Below, piece after piece: positions 36,501-60,138 of a stretch of DNA of 64,000 nt (position 1 is the first letter of the stretch; each line of letters opens with the position of its first letter). The stretch is from NCBI RefSeq assembly GCF_014839805.1, contig NC_051119.1, positions 6,131,245 to 6,195,244 on the forward strand, given 5' to 3'. This stretch comes from Manduca sexta (lineage: Eukaryota; Arthropoda; Insecta; Lepidoptera; Sphingidae). The position numbers and the translations under genes are program-made. The notes beneath the pieces are model-generated. The model searched no databases. It had not been told where the DNA came from and saw only the letters and a program-made list of their open reading frames with translations.

Positions 36501-37420
36501 CAAATTTTAGAGCAATTTTCTAAAGAACTTTTTTTTTACAAAAATCTTAACATACACAGCCCATTACGTATCCACATATCCCTTTATAATGATTACCAAA
36601 AGAAAATTTGAAATTATCATAAAGCTTGGAAGTGAATGTAGAAAATCGGTTAAATCGTGGTCTTGCAAGACCATCAAAGACTTAAAAAGGCTCGTTAAGG
36701 GAACGTCAAAAGAGGTTATTTTTTGGTTCATTACGAATACTTTTTCACCTGAAAATGTTTGGTAAAGATATATTTGTGGATTTATCAGTAGATCAAGGAT
36801 AAATCTTTGGTAAGGATATATTTGTGGATGTAACATTAGCAGATCAAGGATTTTGGCTTGGAGTAAGTATCTAAGCCTTTTAATATAAATTAAAATTTTA
36901 TCATTATGGCCACATCAATTAACATAAGGTCGGAAGCCCTATATCAGCTACAGGGGCATATCGTCATTTTGCAATTACCTAATTTGGGATTTGAATTTTA
37001 ATTCTATTGGACCAGGTCTTGATTGTAAATAAAACGTAAAGTCACTCCTAAACTAATGTAAAATATATTTATTTCAGTAATAGATATGTATTATCCAATG
37101 AATTGAGATAAAATTGAGCGCGACTGTTTTTAAAATTTTGTTCGTTATATTAAGTTTTACAGTTGTCTACCTCAGCACATTTAAATAACACATTTCAATA
37201 AACTATTTGACTTGGATCAGTATTAGGGTTAAAGCAATCAAATAAGTTATTTGTTTGATAAACCAACTTCATTCTGTTTGATTTTCTCTATCAACACTCA
37301 ATGTTAGTATTCGTACTATCACGTGTTAGTATTTGATTCTTCCTTGATAGTAATGTGCTTCCTTGATAGTAACATTCCAGATTGAAATTGGCTGTTAGTG
37401 TTCTTTTTTCAAATTTGATA

Positions 37421-51322
<13,902 letters not shown>

Positions 51323-51892
51323 TTTGTACTATGTAAAATATACAGAGAGCACCAATGGACAACACTCAACTAAAACAAAAACTCTTGTTGCGAATGTATA
51401 TGTGCGCGTGAGGCTGGCGACACGACTATTATTACTCGAACAGGAATAATATATTTGAAAGCGCAGGACGGCTTCATTTGAACTCATTATATTTTTTTTT
51501 AGTTCCACTAAACTAGTCGATAACACTAGAAACAAACTCTAAATTTAGAAAATAAATAGTTAAGAACATAACCGGGTGCTCGACTTTCTAGAAGTGAACA
51601 CTACATGCTTAAAAGTAATATAAGAAATAAGTTACACTGATACACTGATTAACACGTTTTGTAGCGATTTGTCGCAAACGTGGTGTGCTGACCGTTCTGT
51701 ACCTCCAAAAGCCAAGCAAAGATGGTCGGCCCTGCTACCGTCGACACGACGCGTAGAGCGACTAACGGTGTCACTCTTGACGTTGACTTTCATGAGACGC
51801 GCCGTCATATTCTTATTTGACTTTTACAACTGAGTAATAAGATGAGCAAGCCCATTGCCTAATTGTGAGCGACACGACTGTTATTACTCGAT

Positions 51893-52145
51893 GCTGGTGG
51901 TAGGATATATTTTATATCGGCCTGGTTAGCGAACACTGTATAAGGTGTTAAACCCGCCATAGTGGCCCACGTAAGTGTGTCGCGTTCCGGAATCAGCCAG
52001 TGTGTATCCGGTACTAAGAGGCATAATTGTGTCGACTGCCGAGGGGTAATCTTTCGTCAGTCGACATACTATTGAATCCTATTCCACTTACCATCAGATG
52101 CAGTGGGGTCATTATATGGTGTTCGTATAAGGAAAGTACAGGAAA
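51893..52145 (+). repeat. Dispersed repeat family A, copy 12
   Basis: Full copy just upstream of the receptor gene: GCTGGTGGTAGGATATATTTTATATCGGCC.., GTGTGTCGCGTTCCGGAATCAGCC.., TACCATCAGATGCAGTGGGGTCA. It lies beyond the predicted first coding exon. Confidence 0.75.
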
Positions 52146-52817
52146 AAATATATTCTGATTAGAATTTTATAACTGAGTAATGAGATGAGCAAGCCCTTTG
52201 CCATATGGTGAGCGTTATGACTAACTTTTGACAATAACAGTGTGACTCAGAATTTTGAATTACAAACCTCTGCATGGGCTAATATGAGATCTTGAATTTT
52301 AAGTGTTATAAAGAGCCTAATATTACCGTTTAGCATGTCTCTCAAACAGAAACGGATTTTTCTAGCAGTTGGACTGTATTTCTTAGCGGAAGAATAACGT
52401 ATCGCTATTAAGCATGTTTAAATGAGATTATTTGTTACATCTGACGGCCTAAACTACCAAACCAATAAGTTGTTCATGGATTTGATTTGATCAATAGCTA
52501 GCTATAGGGTGTGAAAAAGGCCCACTGTATATTTTTCCGGAATAAAAGTAGTGTATGTAATCAAGAAGATGAATTATCTGTGTGTCAAATTCAAATCCAT
52601 TTAGCAATTTCTGCGTTTATTTCTGAAACTTTTAAATTTAAAATTAATAGGATTTATAAGTTCAGATTGGTCGGCCAGCACAACGCACATTATCAGAGAG
52701 GAAGCGCCAGTGCACTTATCGGGCGGACGTGAGATAAACGACCGCTTGTAACAAACTAATATTGCAAATTATTGTTTTTATAAAATCATCCATTTTAATA
52801 TATCGTTAAACCAGCTT
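52146..52817. other. Intergenic, nothing recognised
   Basis: Distal upstream region of the receptor gene. No promoter element, gene or repeat pair could be supported. Confidence 0.35.
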
Positions 52818-53096
52818 TGGGGCCGTTCAAGTATTACATAACGCATTTTTTTCTTGTAAAACGTTACGATGCGTTACAGGGGCGGGAGGGGGTTTCGTAC
52901 AAAGCGTTATGTAACATTGTTTTTTTTATTTTAAAACAATTACAAAGGTATTTTAGCGACTTTCCAGTATTTTGCGTAAAATAATTGTGAATATTACAAA
53001 AAAATGACACTTTAGAGTTACATAACTTTTGAAGGGGGGTGTGTAGGTTACATGGGGTTCAAAATTCTTAAAAAAATGCGTTACGTAATGAACCCT
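52818..53096. mobile_element. MITE with 'TTACRTAACGCATTTTTTT' inverted ends
   Basis: GGGCCGTTCAAGTATTACATAACGCATTTTTTT on the left is mirrored by AAAAAAATGCGTTACGTAATGAACCC at the right. The inside includes CGTTACAGGGGCGGGAGGGGG. About 280 bp, no ORF. Confidence 0.65.
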
Positions 53097-53107
53097 TTGC
53101 TATGAAT

Positions 53108-53345
53108 GGGTTTTTCCACACACTCACGCCTTTTATCCTCGAAAGGGTAAGCAGAGGCGCAAATGGTGCACCCACTTCCCGCCGTATGTATTCCGTCCCA
53201 TGATAGGGGGCGAGCCTATCGCCATATTGGGCACAAATTACAGACTCTGGGCTGATACTGAGTAGTAAAACCCAATAACTCTGCCCGACCCGGGGATCCA
53301 AGCCGATACTTCAGCACTGCGGTAGTACGGTAATACGCTACCGAA
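53108..53345 (-). mobile_element. tRNA-derived SINE family C copy
   Basis: Reverse copy from ACTCACGCCTTTTATCCTCGAAAGGGTAAGCAGAGGCGC to the tRNA-like head (TCGGTAGCGTATTACCGTACTACCGCAGTGCTGAAG on the minus strand). It inserted about 10 bp from the end of the preceding MITE. Confidence 0.7.
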
Positions 53346-54223
53346 GCAGTTAGAGTTTTTTATAAAATCTTTATGAAATATTTAATTACAGTTTTTTTCA
53401 AAAGTTTATAAAAAGATTCATTGATTGGCCTTGGATTGCGAGGTACAAATCATACGGCGCTCCATTATATAGAATTAGTAAGTATTTTTCAGAGTATTAT
53501 ATTTTAGTTTTAAAATTAGAATACTCATTTACTAAATATTTTTTCAGAGTATTTCAAAACGTTTTGTAATTCAAACTTAGAACATTATAAACATGTCTAA
53601 TTATTTAAATCTCTTCATACTTGAACGTAAGTTAAGGGAATTATCAAGCGATCCCACTTAATATCAGACAGACGTGTCTTCCAAAATTACCATTAAACGA
53701 CAATAATAAAGGGCTGGAACATATCCAAAGGCACAGATCTGTGGAGATTTGAAATGATCTTGCGGAATGCAAATGGCTCGACGGGTACGTACTTTAGTTG
53801 TTACTTGGTTCAAAAATATTTATAGGGTACGATTTTTTACTTGAACCGTAACATGTAGCTAGTGTTGTTTCGTTTTGGTCTTTACAGCCCGTGTACATAA
53901 GAGTTAAAATTGCAAATTATCGAGCAAAATTCATAGAAGTGTTGCTACTGTTTGTAAGTCGCTTATCAACGGGAAAGTAATTTGCTAGTCTCATTTAATT
54001 ATATCCAGATAAGAACACAGAAATGTGATTTATTTAAGGCTTATAATTTCTAAATAGTAAAAAGAAGCATCTTAGTAGGTTGGCATGATTTGTCTTGAAT
54101 GGCATGAGATAGCAATCTGTAGGCATTCCATACTTTATCTGGACGGCACCGTGCTTGCAATCAAGTGCAGTCACTTTGACTAGCCAGAATAATTAAAAAT
54201 ATCACTTTCATTAATATATAGGA

Positions 54224-55254
54224 CTAGCTGACCCGGCAGACTTCATACTACCTCATGGATAAATAAAAGACCTAATCTTTTGTATAAAATGGTTTTAAAA
54301 CAAACAAATCGAATCGAAAAAAGCATTTATTGAATAAATAATTTAGCCTATCTCCTACATTGTCACTCACTAAAGAACGCAATTCTGACATAGCAATACG
54401 ACTATTTTCTTGATCTGTCTGTCTCTGGTCATCAGTGCGGTTAGATCGTGAGGTAGCTCTTCGCACATTTGATTGACTACGACGACCTAAGTCAGGTCGT
54501 CTTCTCCTCGGCATCGTAAATTGTAATTAATCAAAGTGAGAAAATTTCCCGCTCATTTAGCAGTAAAGTGTCGCTATCATAAAAAAGAGCACATTACTTG
54601 GAATGTCACTATCACAAAGGATCACCAAAGTAAAGAAAGTTCTCGCGCACGTAACCACAAAGATAGATATAATATCGTAATAATACTTTTTTCCGTGCTC
54701 TGAAATGCGACAGGATGGATTGTCAAATCTAATGTCAAATATTATGATTGCGTTCAGAAATTTAACTTAAGATTTATAATTTAATTTGTGACAAAACTTA
54801 AGATTTATCTTTCGATTTCTATATAGTCTTATTAAAAAAATAATCGGACAGATTAACAACTGAAGTTAGCTAAAATTGAGTTTCTCGAAGCCGACCACTA
54901 TTTATGTACTATGTATTTTGAGACTATGCAATTTTGTCGCGTTCGCGATTCACTTTCACTTTTGTTGAGTTTCAGAACGCGATATTAGATCCTCCAACGC
55001 GCACGCGAATTTGAACTTTATGCAGCGGTAATAAATTACAAATTGACTCTACGTATTAGTTAGAAAACGTTTGTATGGGAAATAGAAAAATGCTGTTTTG
55101 AGGATTTTCCCGGCAATTATTCGAATTTTTCTCACCTTTTAAATCTTCCCTAGACCTCCACGAATAATTCAAGACCAAGATAAGATAAATCCGTTCAGCC
55201 GTTCTCGAGTTTTAGCGAGACTAACGAACAGCAATTGATTTTTATATATATAGA
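54224..55254 (-). mobile_element. Helitron-like element (1.03 kb) retaining part of a Helitron ORF
   Basis: Minus strand: A|TCTATATATATAAAAATCAATTGCTG starts at 55254 and ..GCCGGGTCAGCTAG|T ends with CTAG at 54224-54227. The first 320 bp match 50103-50469. The second half holds a short protein with the N-terminus of Helitron replication-helicases (54272-54514), which ties these short elements to a true Helitron parent. Confidence 0.75.
54272..54514 (-). pseudogene. N-terminal remnant of Helitron replication-helicase protein
   Basis: 80-codon frame starting MPRRRRPDLGRR and continuing with NRTDDQRQTDQENSRIAMSELR, an Arg-rich start like that of insect Helitron Rep/helicase proteins. It stops after 80 codons at an unrelated tail, so the rolling-circle and helicase domains are missing. 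Confidence 0.55.
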
Positions 55255-55770
55255 TTAATAAAACAAATTTTGGTGTACAATCTAGATTAAATACCCTAGC
55301 ATGTTTTGATTGTATTCTGGGTGTATCTTAAGTAAATAATAATAGTCAAAAGATCGATATTCTCGTAAAGAATTACATTGAATAGTAAAATTATCCACTA
55401 CAAAATATTTGTATTGAAAAATCGTCCCCTGTAAAAGCGCGTCGCCATTGCAATTTGGGATTCAATCAGCTTTTTCTCGGTCGTGTCTCCGTCGCAAAAT
55501 AAATTTATCCGTTTTTTATTAATGCCATTCCATTATTTTGCAGTTATTGTTAGTTAACATAAAACTCGTCTGTGTCATTTAATTGATTAGAATTTTTACG
55601 AAATTGCTTTTCAGATGTTGATTATTAAATAGAGTATCAAAGGAATTTTAAACGAAGACTGGCGATATTATTTTAAGACAAATTTATTAGTCTCTCTAGA
55701 ATTCTTTATTGCGTTCTATATTTAAAAATAATGAGCAATATGGCGGTATTAAAGACGATATACATGACTG
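55255..55770. other. Intergenic, nothing recognised
   Basis: AT-rich spacer between a Helitron and a SINE without gene or repeat that I can support. Confidence 0.35.
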
Positions 55771-56015
55771 ACTCGGTGGCGTAGTTGTATTACGGTAGGA
55801 CTGTAGTGCTGAGGTCTGACGTTCGATTCCCAAGTCAGGCGAGGTTACGTTCGATTTTTTTACGCAGTATTAGCCCAGAGTCTAGAATTTATACCCGATA
55901 ATGCGATAGGTTAGCCTCCTATCACATCATGAGACGGAATGTAGACGGTAGAAAGTGGGTGCACCAGATGCGCCTCTGCCTACCCTTTTGGGAATAAAAG
56001 GCGTGAGTGTCATAA
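55771..56015 (+). mobile_element. tRNA-derived SINE family C, best-preserved copy
   Basis: Head GACTCGGTGGCGTAGTTGTATTACGGTAGGAC (A box TGGCGTAGTTG) and GTTCGATTCCC (B box), then body AGTATTAGCCCAGAGTCTAGAATTTATACCCGATAATGCGATAGG and the end GGAATAAAAGGCGTGAGTGTCA. Confidence 0.75.
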
Positions 56016-56314
56016 TATCCCAAAGCATAAAGGCCCCGTAACAATGTACTAAGCGTTGTGATGTTTATTTATCCTTCTCTATTATGTAATGGTGTGTTCT
56101 AATTCCAGGAAATGTTTGAATACAACTCATTTTATTTCCGATAAAATAAATTGAATTCGTTGGTAGCCGAAGCTTCCCTTCAAATAAAAATAGTTGCTGC
56201 GGACGCAGAATGTGTTTATAGCCTGGTCCTAGTAGACAGTAAACCTGTAGCAAAACCATGTAGCAGTGAACAAAACATAATTTAAGTAAAATCAGAAGTA
56301 TCTATCAGAAGTAT

Positions 56315-56392
56315 ATGCCCTTGTAATTTGAACCTGCGGACATTCGTCTCGGCAGTCCGTTCAACACCCAACTAGGCTATCGCTCTACTGTG
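56315..56392 (-). mobile_element. SINE family M head fragment
   Basis: On the minus strand this is the tRNA-like head AGCGATAGCCTAGTTGGGTGTTGAACGGACTGCCGAGACGAATGTCCGCAGGTTCAAAT only. The body is absent. Confidence 0.65.
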
Positions 56393-57122
56393 ATTATTTC
56401 AATCGATTTCAAAAAGTAGGGTCTCCCCCGGGACGTGCCAATTAGGTTGGAACCAAGTACCGTGACTTTGTGTGACCGCCTTTAACTAAACTCTTGGGCA
56501 TGCGAGATTTCTCAATGAATAATTGTTATTGATTAATCAATTTAAATGATTATTCTTTGTCAATTATTGCAACTCTGAAGGAAAATATCTATTAACGTAG
56601 ATTTTGCACAAGAATTTTTAATGACTATTTGAAGTATTTCCACTCGGACTAAGACAGCGTTGTAGATTAAGGCTTCTTTTCAGTGGTAGAAAGTACCCGT
56701 ATGCAGTAGATTAGTAGGTATTTAATACAAGACCCCGCATTGGAGTGGGACAGGTGATGTAGAAAAGAGATGGAAAGATTCTGTTGTTAATTATACCCGT
56801 TTGTGTATGTGTGCCTTAGATCCAAATCTGTTAAGTTTATGCGTTTACTATCAAACATCCAAAAATCTTCACAAACTTTCGCATTTATACAATAGGTGTA
56901 ACTCGCGATTTTACTGCGAAAGACCTTAAAACATTGTATGAAGCCTGTGCGATCTATTTAAAAAATCCCATTATTTCCCATAGGAGCAAATTACGTAATT
57001 ACTACTGTAAGTTGATGTGCTAATCCAGGACATGATCTATCAATACGTCAATTTTCATTCAAACCTGTGCATTTGTTACTGTATTTAGTTCTAAAAAAAC
57101 GTGTGTATGTGTAGGTACTTAA
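56393..57122. other. Intergenic, nothing recognised
   Basis: AT-rich sequence up to the start of the LTR at 57123. A pronounced rise in GC marks the retroelement boundary. Confidence 0.35.
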
Positions 57123-57526
57123 TGTTAGCGACACGACGACTTCGCGGCCGCCGTGACACTGAGGCCCGTCGACGACGCTGCCTAAGGAGCGACGTTACGG
57201 GACGGCGGACGCAGCGGGACTGAAGCCCGCGCGCCGCACGCTCAGCGAGCGACCCGTCAACGCAGCATCCAGAGGAGCAACGTCGCGGGACGGCGGTCGC
57301 CGCGCGACTGAGGCGCGCACTGCACGCGCTCGACGAGGGACCCGGCGCCGGCGCATCGTGGAACGACGCCCCGCCCACCAGAACCCTACGGCCAATCAGA
57401 GCGACGGACGCGCCAACGAAGGAAAAACGGCGGGCCAATGGCCGAAAAGTGCGTAGGAGGCACACCCGTGCGTTATAGTGCCTCCTAAACTAGTATATAA
57501 GTCGGGCGATTGTATGCGTAGTTTGT
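57123..57526 (+). mobile_element. 5' LTR of a BEL/Pao-type retrotransposon, left part
   Basis: Begins TGTTAGCGACACG and continues past a nested LINE at 63225-63320, where it ends ..CCCCAACA, so the ends TGTT/AACA are inverted as expected for an LTR. Rejoined length is about 500 bp. GC-rich U3 with two imperfect 88-bp tandem units (GGAGC starts at 57186 and 57274). The downstream gag frame supports BEL/Pao. Confidence 0.7.
57494..57500 (+). promoter_or_regulatory. TATA box of the LTR promoter
   Basis: TATATAA in CTAGTATATAAGTCGGGCG, in an otherwise GC-rich LTR. Transcription would start about 25-30 bp downstream, that is at or beside the 13-bp target site (57514-57526) where the LINE inserted. 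Confidence 0.55.
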
Positions 57527-58329
57527 CGTCATACCGTTCTGAGCACCCGACTCGAGCGGTCCCTTTGGCTTTTTCCGAGTACCTGCTCGGTAAAGCCATT
57601 GTCCCGTTTCCGAGTACCTGCTCGGAACGACCGCAGCGACCTCGCTGCACGCCACGGACAAAGGAAACAATAGGGCATTGTCCCTGTTGTTACCTGCGTC
57701 CATTGTTTGGGTCCGGCCGCGTCCTTCTCAGGACAGGGTCAAACCCGTTTCTGTATCGTTTCTCGACAATTTTGCCCCTTCAGGGTTAGCTCGGTGGTAA
57801 ACCTAACGGTGATAACAAGCCGAGCTAGCGGTGACCCGGCCCGCGCTGCGCCCCCCTCAGGGCTAAAGCGAAGCCGGACGGGTGCGGACAAGGAAGCTGT
57901 GGAGACACACCACAGTTTCCCCCGCATATCTCCTTCCCAACCCTACCTTTCCTTTACACTCCATCCCGTGTGACGGTTGAGCGTGCGGGCCCCTAAAAAG
58001 GTCCAATATCGTTTACGTCGCACGGATTGTTAGGAACCCTTTCGCACATTAAGATTGGCAAAGGGATACAAGCTTAGGGCACACCTAATTTTAAGTACAT
58101 CCCCCCTCGCCTACACCCGGCGGGGAGGGTCACTCACGCACACAACCCCGGGCACACCCACCCGGGGACGTTTGTTCGTTTCACGTAAAATCACGCGTTC
58201 GCTCTCTGTGCGATAGCCGCCTGGTTTCTTGTGGGTTCTTTCCCAGGCGGAACGCACCCGGGTCCCGAACCCACTCGCGGCCCTTTCACTATTCTTTTTT
58301 AAGTGCCCCTAGGCCCGGATTCGCCCACA

Positions 58330-60138
58330 ATGGCTGAATCTAGGCCTATGGACACTGACGAGCCGGCGGCGGATGTCAACAAGGCTAAACACGCCATGTT
58401 GACAACTCTCGCCGAATACATTAGGAGCGACCCTATGTTCTGCTCCCTGGTCCACTCCCTAGTGGTTGCCAACGCCCCCCGTGCGGTGCCTGACTCGCCG
58501 GAGTCACCCGCTTCACCCGCGTCACCCGCGACCTCTACCGACTCATCTGAGTCATCCTCTTCCTCCGACTCGTCGGAGTCGGCCGTGTCCTCGGACGGAC
58601 CTAGTCCGCCCGGGAGCCCGGCCGGCGCCGTCGATCCCGACCTCGCCATGGATTCCGATCCAGGCGCACCCGTCTTATCCGATGTCCCCGTCGCTTGCGC
58701 GTCCAAGCGACCTGTTTCTCCTGCCCCTAGCGAATCGCGGTCTGGGGCCGCGTCGTCGGACCTCGACGACGACGGCTTCACGACCGTGAGGAACGGGCGC
58801 AGGAAGAAGCAGCGTGGCTCAGACGCTCCTGCGTCCCAAGCGCCTTCCGCGCCGTCCGCGCCTTCTGCGCAAAAACAAAAACCCGCGGCTTCCCAGCCCG
58901 CGCCCGCTAGCTCGACGGATTCGTCGCCACCGACCCAACCTAAGGGGCCTAAAAAGCCACCGAAGGTTAATCTTCAGCTTCCTGAAGGGGCCTCCCTTCA
59001 GTCCTTTTTTGATGCCCTCACCCGTGGGGGCATTAAAATCCCGCCCAACGCCTGGAACAGTGGCCAAAAACTGCTGTCCCTCCAGCCCGGGTCAATTAGC
59101 GATCACCGCGAGTTGACCAAATTTCTAGATAGCAAACGCTATCATTATTACACCTTTGCGCTCCCGGACGAGCGCCGCTATAGTACGTCATCCGTGGCAT
59201 ACCCCTCCAAATGTCGGCCGCCGAGGTCCAACAAGGCCTCCAGGCCAAGGGCATCGCAGCCCTAGAGGTGCACCGGATGCACCGTAAATCGCGTTTGTCA
59301 CGACGTGGCATACAGTACGAGATGGTCCTCGCCATCTTGGCTACCCCCGCGGACGTAAAAGCTCTTTACGAGCTTCGCGACATCTCGGGCCTTGGCGGCT
59401 TCACCGTCGAGACCCCACATAAGACTAGCGAGGTTGCGCAGTGTCACAACTGCCAGAAGTATGGCCACAACTCGCGTGGCTGTCGCCTCCCCGCCAGGTG
59501 CGTCAAGTGCCTCGGCGAGCACGGCACGTCAGAGTGCCCGCGTCCGAAAGATAGGTCCCAGTGCACGGAGCCGCCTTCGTGCACCAACTGCCGGCAATCT
59601 GGCCATCCGGCCAATTACCGGGGGGTGCCCACAGGCACCCAAATACAAGTCCAATTATAGGACCAATCAGGCCCCTAAGGCCAAGGCCCCTCAGGCCGAA
59701 AAATTCGTTTTGGCCCCAGCCCCGACACGTAACCCGTGGTTTCCCGCCACGGTACGTGCCGACTCGCGTCCCCAGGCCCAGGGCGGTGGTTCTCCCGGAG
59801 GATCTCCCGCCACCCCGGCCACAACACCAGCAGCGGCGGCCACTGTTCCCGCTCCCGTCCCAACGCCCTCGACCTCCAAGGCTACCTCTTCCAAGGTAGT
59901 CAAGTCGAAGGCTCCCGCACCATCCAAACCCCAGGTGGCGGCGACTCCGTCGTCTAGCGGCGCGGCTTCTTCATTCTCTCTGGTTTCCCCAGAGATTATC
60001 GAACTCCACGCGCTGATCCACGACTGCTCGTCCAAAATGAAGGCACTGGGTCGCTCTGACTCAGTCCTTTTCGCCCAAATTTATAACGCGCAACAGTGCA
60101 TATTCCAGCTCACTATGGAATCCATTTTCTCTCCGTAA
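58330..60138 (+). pseudogene. Jockey-type LINE ORF1 (gag-like nucleic-acid-binding protein), two frame breaks
   Basis: Nucleocapsid-like protein of the LINE ribonucleoprotein. The ATG at 58330 gives an acidic Ser/Pro-rich N-terminus, then a gag core (FALPDERRY.., MSAAEVQQGLQAKG). Three CCHC zinc knuckles follow near 59440-59625: CHNCQKYGHNSRGC, CVKCLGEHGTSEC and CTNCRQSGH.... The C-terminus is Ala/Pro-rich. The frame breaks once near 59183-59190 (one base missing) and once in a run of six G at 59620-59625 (one base extra). The stop TAA at 60136-60138 overlaps the ORF2 ATG. Confidence 0.85.

Noticed and set aside
55771..55845. Possible tRNA gene
   Set aside because: It is the pol III head of SINE family C, repeated at 48615, 53108, 32405 and 24540.
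57091..57465. Arg/Ala-rich 124-codon minus-strand frame
   Set aside because: High GC and lack of stops come from the LTR U3 tandem units, and it is antisense to the retroelement.
58299..58781. 160-codon minus-strand frame in the LINE
   Set aside because: Antisense shadow of the GC-rich ORF1 N-terminus.
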